A stretch of 64,000 bases of DNA from Archilochus colubris (lineage: Eukaryota; Chordata; Aves; Apodiformes; Trochilidae). Below the pieces are notes generated by a model. It was not told where the DNA came from. It saw only the letters and a program-made list of their open reading frames with translations, and made no database searches. The stretch covers positions 5,144,519-5,208,518 of the forward strand of contig CM041090.1 of NCBI GenBank assembly GCA_023079485.1, read 5' to 3'. The position numbers and the translations under genes are program-made. Positions 58,701 through 64,000 of the stretch are shown here, piece after piece (positions within the stretch are counted from its first letter, which is position 1; every line of letters starts with the position of its first letter).

Positions 58701-61700
58701 GACTCACAGATGGTACATATCTCTAATGTGCTCCTTTCCCCAAAACAGTAAGCATCTGGCATGCCTACTGTTTAATTACACAACAGATTCATGCAGGAGG
58801 AAACATTTTCAAGCCTGGAAGCTTATGCTCAAACTCTGATTATACCCATGCTGTTCATGGTCAAGAAAAAAAAAGTTTACAAACAGAAGGAAAAACACTA
58901 TTAACAAACAGCAACTAAGATTTTATACATGTAAAGACAACCATGTTAGAACACAGGATCATGGAATGGCTTGGGTTGAAGGGCCCTTAAAGCTCGCCAG
59001 TGCCAACCCCTTTCCATGGTCAGGGACACCTCCCACCAGCCCAGGTTGCTCCAAGCCCCATCCAACCTGACCTGAGACACTGCCAGGGATGGGGCAGCCA
59101 CAGCTTCCCTGGGAAACCTGGCACAGGGGCTCAGCACAGAATGCTGAGCTTGGAAGAGACCTCCAAGCTCCTCCAGCCCAACCTTGCACCAACACCACAG
59201 CCAACTCCTAACCCATGGCCTTAAGGACCAGCTCCAAATGCCTTTTCAATGCCTCCAGGGATGGGGACTCCACCACCCTCACCCCAAACAATTTCTTCCT
59301 CCTCTCCAACCTCCACCTCCCCTCTCCCACTTGGAAACCATTTCCCCTTCTCCTCTCCCTACCCCCCCGTGTCCAAAGCCCTCCCCCAGCTTTCTTGTAG
59401 CCCCTTCAGATATTGGAAGGTTGCTCTGAGCTCACCTGGGAGCCTCCTCTTCTCCAGGCTCAACAACCCCAATCCCTCAGCCTGGATTCCCAGGGGGCTG
59501 CTCAGCCCTCTGAGCATTTCAGTGGCTAAAAACATGTAAAGGATGAGGGGATGCTCTGAGAAGTGCTCTGAGAGTTCTGTTAAAATCTTGACCATCAGTG
59601 ATCACAACCACAATGAAAAACATAGAAACCAACACAACCTGACTCCATCTCTGGAATTCCAGGGGCATACTGAGTTCAAGCATGAACTACTAATTCTACT
59701 ATTAATTCCAGCCTCCCACTTTCAGAAGTATCTATTAAAGTAGTTAAACTGCAACTTTCCTGCTCTAGCAACCCAGCAGCCTGACACCCCAAATTCTTCC
59801 ATCCCTGATGAGTGCGCTCCCTCTGCTGGCACAGCACCGGCGTCACACCTCAGCACAACCCTTCTCATCCCCCCAGCACAACCTCATCCCCTCAGCACAA
59901 CCCTTCTGATCCCCCCAGCACAGCCCAAAACCCTTCTCATCCCCCCAGCACAACCTCATCCCCCCCAACACAACCCTTCTCATCCCCCAAACAAAGCCTC
60001 ATTCCCCCAGCACAACCCAAAACCCTTCTGATCCCCCCCAGCACAACCTCATCCCCTCACCACAACCCTTCTCGTCCCCCCAGCACAACCTAAAGCCCTT
60101 CTGATCCCCCCAGCACAGCCCAAAACCCTTCTCATCCCCCCAGCACAACCTCATGCCCCCAACACAACCCTTCTCATCCCCCAAACACAACCTCATCCCC
60201 CCAGCACAACAACCTCATCCCCCCAGCACAACCCAAAACCCTTCTGATCCCCCCCAACACAACCCTTCTCATCCCCCGAGCACAACCTCATCCCCTCAGC
60301 ACAACCCTTCTCATCCCTTAGCACAACCCTTCTCATCCCCCCCAGCACAACCCAAAACCCTTCTCATCCCCTCAGCACAACCATTCTAATCCCACAGGGC
60401 TCTAAGAGAGGGCTAAGCAGAGCAACACTTCCCATTCACCCCTGGTGTAGCTGTTAACATTTTAAAAAAAGATGCTCAATGATTACCCCCGATAAAAGCT
60501 CCAAAGGTGCTCATTAGCAACTGACTCCTCTGGTGACAATCCTGAAGGAATCCAACATTTTCCTTTCTCAGATGACTAAAAACCTCAGGTCCTCAGCCTA
60601 GCAGTCATTCCATCAGGGCAAATGTTTCTCAAGATTCCCTCCTGTAGCATTTCTAACTTTGCAGCAAGTAGTTCTAAGGGGTTAAATAAATCCCCCCAAA
60701 TGTAGCAGTGCTAACCTGACATCAGGAATACCATTTGGTCATGCAAAGGTTGGATTTTCACCCTTTGCCTGTGTTGTAACAAGGTGTGAATATCTGCCAG
60801 AAGCATGGAAACAACACACCTCCAGTTTAGACCCCCTGAGAACACCAGACTAGGGGGAATTTAGTATTTCACCTCATCAGACCAGTTGCAAGAGTCAACT
60901 CATTCAAGCCAGCTTTGAAGCACCTCATGTTTCCTTTGGGTTTGTGGAAAAAGGTTAACCTTAAGCTAATGGAAACGTAAGTTTTGTTACACATAAAACA
61001 CTAAAGTTCATGTTTAGCAGTGAATAATCACAAGGATTTTCTCCAATACTGACTCCCTGTGTCATGTATTTTGCTTTTCCCTTTGCCCCTTTTAAGCTTG
61101 GAAAGTTCTGAATGGGCCTTGTGATAATAAACAAAGCACCAGCCAGATGTTTTAAGCTGAAGTCAAGTTGATTTCTTACAAATAAAAACTCCAGTTTAAA
61201 TATAAAAGTGGGAAGGTAACCACTTCAGAAGTTAATGCACACTTCTGTGATCCTCATTTCCCTTCTTGCTCATCTATTTCACTGAAAATAGCAAAGTGAG
61301 ATCTCACCATAGTGCACAAACATCTCAGGTGTGCAGAGGGAAGGGTTCCTCACACCAAGAAATAAATACATGTGGAGAATAAAGAACAATTCACAAGGAG
61401 GATTAGAAGACCCAGCATGAAGCAGCATTGAGGGGTTTTTTTTCTTATACACTTTGCTCTTCTAAACAGCTACTAAATCTCTTTGAAACAAATTAAATTT
61501 GTATAATTTATACAATAATTGTAGCAGTCTGATAGTTGTATCACGGGTTATGCTAAGATGAAAAATGAACCTGGGGTCCAAGGTTTTGAATTAAGACACC
61601 AAGAACAAGTGTTGGTAACAAGATTCTTACCTTACAAACAGACATGATGTTAATGTTGATCATGTTGTCAATTGTCTGAAAGACACAAAAGTTTTGGAGG

Positions 61701-62781
61701 GTTTTTTTTTGGGTTATCTGGTTATTTCATCAATATTTACACTTAGGAGTATTTAGCAATATTTGCACAGTTATTTACAATATGTACCCTCTGAGTTTAA
61801 ATTAAACCTTGCATTAAACATCCACCTTTGCTCCTTGCTTTCCTGCTTAAGTAGCAGGAGTAGTGGTGACAGAGTTCCAAAGCAGTAACAAACTTCCAAA
61901 CCAGTCTGGGAATTGCTCTTGATCAAGTTTTAATCTCTGATTAGAGACTGGTACCAATAAAGAACAAGACACTGACACTGTATTTCCTAACAGTCTTGGC
62001 AGTATTTATGAACTTTAATAAATGCTGACATTTTAGAGATGTTTGTAAATTAAGGCCTGTATTTTGCTCTTCATCATTTCATAACGATGTTTTATTGCCT
62101 TCAAACTTATTCCTCAAGTTAAAAAACGTGAGATTTTTTGACTTAAGATGAAGAAGCTTATTTGAAGGTGAATCAAACCACAGATATATTCACCAATACT
62201 TAAGCAGAAGGAACAGAAGCATAGTGAATACAGCAAGTTACAGGGGTTTTGGAAACAAAATTATACACCAGGAAATTGCCCAGAATCAGCTTTCTGGCAG
62301 CCAAGATTGTCTAAATTATGAACTGGCTCAAACTGCCATATTTAAGGTTCATAACAGTGTTCTAGAACATGCAGCTTTCATTCATAAAGTTGCTTGGCTC
62401 CTTCCTCTTCAGTCACTTCTGAATCCCCCCGTAAGCTAAAGCAGCTCATGAAAAAAGCCACCAAAAAAACCCCCCCAAAAAACCAACAAAAAAACCACAA
62501 CCCCCAAAACAAAACAAAAAAAAACCCAAAACCTGAGGCTGCCATAGTCTGATTTGTATTATGCTGCTCACATAAATCTCTTAGCTTTTTGACCCCTTAA
62601 TTCTAAGTAGAAAACCTGACTGATGTGAGTACCTTAACCAAACTTCTATTCTTTTGCCACACCATGAAGCATTTAGTGCTAAACTCAGAGGTAGAAGGTA
62701 CCCCAAAAGGACTTACTTTATCCAGTTCAGGAATATCCAGGAAATATTCAGGATAAACATAAGATATTCCAACATTGTTCA
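31830..62781 (-). CDS. HSD17B12: HSD17B12, very-long-chain 3-oxoacyl-CoA reductase (C-terminal 7 exons, 5' part outside window)
   Basis: The ER membrane enzyme reduces 3-ketoacyl-CoA in the second step of very-long-chain fatty-acid elongation. It belongs to the short-chain dehydrogenase family. The exons are 62781-62717, 61675-61631, 48677-48643, 41099-41018, 35548-35483, 32411-32262 and 31934-31830. Together they give 181 complete residues to the stop, and the reading frame enters from an exon beyond the right edge. If 131 residues precede, as in human, the total is 312, identical to human length. Visible SDR elements are NNVG, catalytic Asn in [10 protein letters not shown]189, Y202 and K206 (YSSTK). 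The C-terminus KMKEK is a KxKxx-type ER-retrieval signal. All introns are GT-AG. Confidence 0.97.
31935..32261 (-). other. HSD17B12: HSD17B12 last intron
   Basis: A 327-bp GT-AG intron. About a third of it is a CR1 tail (32093-32210). Confidence 0.9.
32093..32210 (-). mobile_element. CR1 3'-terminal fragment
   Basis: The sequence aatgggttggaagggttct, then gggcagggacacctcccacc, is a CR1 terminus in minus orientation. Confidence 0.8.
32262..32411 (-). CDS. HSD17B12: HSD17B12 coding exon (150 nt)
   Basis: Fifty codons run from [19 protein letters not shown] through NGCLPHALM, matching human SVLPYFVATKLAKIRKPTL. The phase is 0-0, the acceptor GTGCAG and the donor GTAAGT. It forms the substrate-side C-terminal part of the SDR fold. 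Confidence 0.97.
32412..35482 (-). other. HSD17B12: HSD17B12 intron with CR1
   Basis: A 3.1-kb intron with a CR1 at 34360-35330. A loose 20-30 bp repetition containing aatcctggcataatgg occurs near 32990-33055. The rest is unique. Confidence 0.85.
34360..35330 (-). mobile_element. CR1 LINE with reverse-transcriptase remnant
   Basis: The CR1 terminus catagaatcatagaatc is at the left. Minus-strand coding pieces include [15 protein letters not shown] and FADNTKLGG, where the FADD box is changed to FADN. The frame is broken by deletions near 35040 and 34540. The 5' end is truncated at the cagccccgttcagcaccact position. Confidence 0.9.
35483..35548 (-). CDS. HSD17B12: HSD17B12 coding exon
   Basis: The exon encodes [18 protein letters not shown] and IIVQ, 22 codons in phase 0-0. 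It matches human TFVDFFSQCLHEEYRSKGVFVQ. The donor is GTGAGT and the acceptor CTCCAG. Confidence 0.96.
36146..36701. repeat. 20-bp minisatellite, about 28 units
   Basis: The unit GTCCTAATAACCCAAGTATT is repeated with point changes (TAATAA/TAAGAA, CCCAAG/CCCCAG/TCCAAG). From 36451 a 78-bp block of four units is itself duplicated at 36529, giving a higher-order repeat. Confidence 0.95.
39060..39478 (+). mobile_element. Ancient CR1 reverse-transcriptase region, left part
   Basis: Diverged similarity to CR1 ORF2 nucleotide sequence is visible in ctctgccatctggaagaggg, aagatcatggagcc and caaatcatgtttgaccaact. No open frame survives. The element appears to continue beyond the GAAA tract at 39903. 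Judged from memory of CR1 sequence, so less certain than the young copies. Confidence 0.5.
39488..39902 (+). repeat. GAAA/GATA purine simple repeat, about 415 bp
   Basis: An almost pure-purine strand built from GAAA, GAGA and GAAAGA units, with a (GATA)n block near 39744-39788. It is a polypurine-polypyrimidine tract. The open frames reading through it are artefacts. Confidence 0.95.
39903..40120 (+). mobile_element. Ancient CR1, right part
   Basis: The sequences ggctcaaagggccctgatca, cacagagcccaccctcagca and cagctgacacaccagggctc resemble the CR1 region around the FADD box. This is consistent with the same old copy split by the simple repeat. Confidence 0.45.
40329..40504 (-). mobile_element. 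CR1 3'-terminal fragment
   Basis: The sequence catagaattttcagggttgg, then gggcagggacacctcccacc, is a CR1 terminus with about 175 bp retained. Confidence 0.85.
40643..40672. repeat. TA dinucleotide repeat
   Basis: About 12 TA units. Confidence 0.85.
41018..41099 (-). CDS. HSD17B12: HSD17B12 coding exon with catalytic S189, Y202, K206
   Basis: The exon encodes [16 protein letters not shown] through LYSSTK, residues 180-206. Serine sits 13 residues before the tyrosine and YxxxK is intact, the classic short-chain dehydrogenase active site. Human has ISSGSG where this copy has IASAAG; the catalytic serine itself is kept. Confidence 0.96.
41712..42590 (+). mobile_element. CR1 LINE, 3'-truncated
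   Basis: The copy spans from the reverse-transcriptase motif B region (gctgttccccagggctcag) to near the end, but the terminal repeat is missing and AT-rich sequence follows. The left part retains an open frame containing [21 protein letters not shown], where the FADD box reads FGDD. Confidence 0.88.
42587..42660. repeat. TATA-rich simple repeat at CR1 end
   Basis: About 70 bp of ATATAT/TATGTATA that replaces the normal CR1 terminus. Confidence 0.8.
45341..46790 (-). mobile_element. CR1 LINE with uninterrupted reverse-transcriptase frame
   Basis: A 1.45-kb 5'-truncated CR1 whose 3' terminus catagaatcatagaatagg lies at 45341. It carries the longest open frame in the window. A full CR1 is about 4.5 kb, so the endonuclease and first ORF are missing. 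Confidence 0.95.
45423..46751 (-). CDS. CR1 reverse transcriptase, C-terminal 442 codons, frame open
   Basis: The frame encodes the LINE reverse-transcriptase palm and thumb. Motifs are PIHKKG and NYRPVSL (near residues 6-25), [13 protein letters not shown] (motif A, near 90), [14 protein letters not shown] (motif B) and [10 protein letters not shown] (motif C). The C-terminal region ends ALSAIV and stop. No stop or frameshift interrupts it, unlike the copies at 7563 and 34360. The annotated Met is simply the first in frame; the native ORF would start further upstream in the missing part. It is retrotransposon sequence, not a host gene. Confidence 0.9.
   Translation of the reverse strand: MATVTPIHKKGRKEDPGNYRPVSLTSVPGRVMEQIILSAITQHLQDGQGIRPSQHGFRKGRSCLTTLSSFYDRVTRLVDERKAVDVVYLDFSKAFDTVSHSILLKKLSAYSFDRSTLCWVRNWLEGRAQRVVLNGAASSWQPVTSGVPQGSVLGPVLFNIFIDDLDEGIESIISKFADDTKLGRSVDQLEGRRALQRDLDRLERWADSNGMRFNTAKCRVLHFGHNNPMQRYRLGTEWLESSQAERELGVWIARKLNMSQQCAQVAKKANGILACIRNSVTSRSKEVILPLYSALVRPQLESCVQFWAPQFRKEIEVLEQVQRRATSLVKGLEHRPYEERLRELGLFSLKKRRLRRDLIALYNSLKGGWSQAGVGLFSQATLSKTRGHSLKLCQGKFRLDIRKNFFTERVIRHWNGLPGEVMDSSSLETFKKRLDMALSAIV
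48643..48677 (-). CDS. HSD17B12: HSD17B12 coding exon (35 nt)
   Basis: The exon encodes [11 protein letters not shown] plus two bases of R179 and matches human MTQLVLPGMVER. The acceptor TTGCAG follows a T-rich tract and the donor is GTGAGT. It is isolated between introns of about 13 kb and 7.5 kb. Confidence 0.95.
49730..49769. repeat. CA dinucleotide repeat
   Basis: About 18 CA units with one interruption. It lies 35 bp before a CR1. Confidence 0.9.
49805..50384 (+). mobile_element. CR1 LINE 3' end with ORF tail
   Basis: It starts at atcaggaacagtgtggcc and ends ttctatgattctatga. It encodes the ORF C-terminal region ([30 protein letters not shown]) with one frame break near 49965. It is very close to the copies at 19231, 34360 and 7563. 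Confidence 0.92.
51692..52502 (+). mobile_element. Solo LTR of an endogenous retrovirus, copy 2
   Basis: An 811-bp element starting TGTCCTGG and ending CCTGACA. The target duplication is GCAGC (51687-51691 and 52503-52507). It has the same structure as the copy at 24891, with a few small indels in the C-rich middle. No viral coding sequence is present. Confidence 0.92.
53869..53908 (-). mobile_element. Short CR1 terminus
   Basis: About 40 bp reading gggatggtttgggttggaag and then ggaccttcc, a minus-oriented CR1 3' end. Confidence 0.65.
54876..54920. repeat. 15-bp tandem repeat, 3 units
   Basis: The unit ATTCAGATAATAAAT repeats three times with one change. On the plus strand each unit contains AATAAA. 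Confidence 0.8.
56886..57692 (+). mobile_element. Solo LTR of an endogenous retrovirus, copy 3
   Basis: An 807-bp element starting TGTCCTGG and ending TGTGCCA. The target duplication is GTAAC (56881-56885 and 57693-57697). It is a direct-repeat sister of the copy at 51692, in the same intron 5.2 kb away. No viral coding sequence is present. Confidence 0.92.
58954..59528 (-). mobile_element. CR1 LINE 3' end, two-tail type
   Basis: The outer tail begins ggatcatggaatggcttggg and the inner tail cagaatgctgagcttgg (about 59137). It runs to tttcagtggct and is nearly identical to the copy at 1075. Confidence 0.87.
59849..60397. repeat. C-rich minisatellite, G-rich on the transcribed-RNA strand
   Basis: Units of 18, 22-23 and about 31 bp are built from AGCACAACC, (CAAAA)CCC, TTCTCATCCCCCC and related blocks over about 550 bp. 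Minus-strand segments such as 60141-60106 fit the pattern of four G-runs of three or more separated by 4-7 nt. Confidence 0.9.
61631..61675 (-). CDS. HSD17B12: HSD17B12 coding exon (45 nt, catalytic Asn region)
   Basis: The exon encodes [15 protein letters not shown], matching human VIKKMININILSVCK. The NIN stretch includes the Asn of the SDR catalytic tetrad. The acceptor is TTTCAG and the donor GTAAGA. Confidence 0.95.
61676..62716 (-). other. HSD17B12: HSD17B12 intron (1.0 kb)
   Basis: Unique AT-rich intron with an A/C-only low-complexity run at 62458-62535. Confidence 0.85.
62458..62535. repeat. A/C low-complexity tract
   Basis: About 78 bp composed almost only of A and C, with A runs up to nine and C runs up to seven. 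Confidence 0.85.
62717..62781 (-). CDS. HSD17B12: HSD17B12 coding exon with NNVG motif (probably exon 5)
   Basis: The exon completes a valine codon and encodes [19 protein letters not shown] through DK, 21 residues. Human reads NNVGMSYEYPEYFLDVPDLDN. NNxG is the cofactor-domain motif of short-chain dehydrogenases. The acceptor is TTTCAG and the donor GTAAGT. Confidence 0.96.
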
Positions 62782-63331
62782 CTGAAATGGAAGGAAAAAG
62801 TTCCAATTAGATTGCTTGGATGACACCTGGTGTTGCATGCTCTAATTAAGGCAGTTTTCAAGGAATATTTTTAATGTGTTGCTTTTAAAATATTCTTACC
62901 CCTTTAGCCAAGTTTCCTGGCAGCTTTCCACACAAATGGAGAGTGAATATGCAAAGCATCTGAAATGTGTAAAGGTTAATTCTCTGATTGTTTTAAAGCT
63001 GGAAACACATCTTCCACCACTTCTCAGAGAACAGGGGAAGAACATTTCCTCTTTTAGAAATGTCAGTGCACAGCATGTGAATGTACAAGTGACACTGCTG
63101 CAACATGGAGTTCCAAACACTGCAGAAATGGATTTTCCAGCCAAAGAAAAGCTCTCATGCCTGGCAGGACATGAAATGGAACTGTTTAACATCCTTTTCG
63201 ATTAATAGGTAAATAAAATGAAACAATATTTTGGAAAAAAAAAATGTTAAAATCTTCTGGTAGGTCTCCCCAAGACTTCTCTGGCCAGGCACTCCCTTCC
63301 CCAGGTGTTCTGGGGCTGCAGGGCAATGATT

Positions 63332-63874
63332 CATAGAATCCCAGACTGGTTTAGCTTGGAAGGGATCTCAGTGCTCATCCAATTCCAACCCCTTTCCATG
63401 GGCAGGGACACCTCCCACCAGCCCAGGTTGCTCCAAGCCCCATCCAACCTGACCTGAGACACTGCCAGGGATGGGGCAGCCACAGCTTCCCTGGCAAACC
63501 TGGCACAGGGGCTCAACACAGAATGCTGAGCTTGGAAGAGACCTCCAAGCTCCTCCAGCCCAACCTTGCACCAACACCACAGCCAACTCCTAACCCATGG
63601 CCTTAAGGACCAGCTCCAAATGCCTTTTCAATGCCTCCAGGGATGGGGACTCCACCACCCTCACCCCAAACAATTTCTTCCTCATCTCCAACCTCCATCT
63701 CCCTTCTCCCACTTGGAAACCATTTCCCTTTCTCCTCTCCCTACCCCCCCCCGTGTCCAAAGCCCTCCCCCAGCTTTCTTGTAGCCCCTTCAGATATTGG
63801 AAGGTTGCTCTGAACTCACTTGGGAGCCTCCTCTTCTCCAGGCTCAACAACCCCAATCCCTCAGCCTGGATTCT
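63332..63874 (-). mobile_element. CR1 LINE 3' end, two-tail type
   Basis: It starts catagaatcccagactggtt, has the inner tail cagaatgctgagcttgg at about 63519, and stops after cctcagcctggattc. It is closest to the copies at 1075 and 58954. Confidence 0.87.
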
Positions 63875-63979
63875 GGGCTGGCACCGGGACCCTCCCAGCC
63901 ACGGATTCCCGCAGAGGAAAGCAGCAGGATGCAGAGGGGCTGCTGACCCGGTCCACTCAGGGGGGAAGAGAAGGGAGCG

Positions 63980-64000
63980 GCCCGGTCCGGTCCGGTCCGA
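63980..64000. repeat. CGGTC short tandem repeat at window edge
   Basis: Four GGTCC-type pentamers in GC-rich sequence end the window. Its full length cannot be seen. Confidence 0.6.

Larger units (their letters stand above)
48678..61630 (-). other. HSD17B12: HSD17B12 intron (13 kb)
   Basis: The largest intron in the window. It holds a CA repeat and CR1 (49730-50384), two solo LTRs (51692-52502, 56886-57692), CR1 pieces (53869, 58954) and a C-rich minisatellite (59849-60397). The stretches 50385-51691, 52508-56880, 57698-58953 and 60398-61630 are mostly unique with no gene seen. Confidence 0.85.
62782..64000 (-). other. HSD17B12: HSD17B12 intron, continuing past the right edge
   Basis: No upstream HSD17B12 exon was found here. 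It contains a two-tail CR1 (63332-63874), then GC-rich sequence ending in a CGGTC-type short repeat. A 109-codon open frame at 62876-63205 has no recognised homology. Confidence 0.7.

Noticed and set aside
59812..60389. Proline-rich open frames ([13 protein letters not shown])
   Set aside because: They are translations of the C-rich minisatellite.
62876..63205. 109-codon plus-strand open frame
   Set aside because: No recognised homology, no splice or promoter context, and it lies in an intron of a minus-strand gene. It could be chance.

Overview
This is a vertebrate nuclear window, almost certainly from a bird and probably a songbird (the songbird part is inference). It is full of CR1 LINE 3' ends, carries three solo LTRs about 810 bp long, and contains split genes with canonical GT-AG introns. 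Two protein-coding genes can be reconstructed exon by exon, both on the minus strand. Reading right to left, they are the 3' part of HSD17B12 (very-long-chain 3-oxoacyl-CoA reductase; seven coding exons, 62781 to 31830) and the whole of ALKBH3 (AlkB-family alkylation-repair dioxygenase; nine coding exons, 28694 to 6053, 292 codons). The order and orientation match the HSD17B12-ALKBH3 neighbourhood on human chromosome 11.

Layout from left to right: 1-6052 is the 3' flank of ALKBH3 with two CR1 fragments and a probable 3' UTR. 6053-28694 is ALKBH3. Its 9.3 kb intron 7 holds a CR1 with reverse-transcriptase coding sequence, intron 6 holds several CR1 pieces, and intron 2 holds an antisense solo LTR. 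28480-28893 is a compact CpG-rich promoter with a roughly 20-bp tandem repeat, hemmed in by CR1 on both sides. 28970-30300 is a short intergenic gap. About 30280-31829 is the probable HSD17B12 3' UTR. 31830-64000 is HSD17B12, whose first exons lie beyond the right edge. Its introns hold more CR1 copies (one with an uninterrupted 442-codon reverse-transcriptase frame), two more LTRs, a 20-bp minisatellite with a higher-order repeat, a 415-bp GAAA/GATA tract and a C-rich minisatellite predicted to form G-quadruplexes in the transcript.

The two genes are functionally unrelated: HSD17B12 works in ER fatty-acid elongation and ALKBH3 repairs methylated bases in single-stranded nucleic acid. The most notable structures are in the repeats. 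One is a CR1 type with two joined 3' tails, present five times with the same junction. Another is a set of inverted CR1 pairs around catalytic exons. The others are the structured minisatellites and the repeat-built ALKBH3 promoter. I found no evidence of an undescribed multi-gene system, CRISPR array, tRNA or rRNA.
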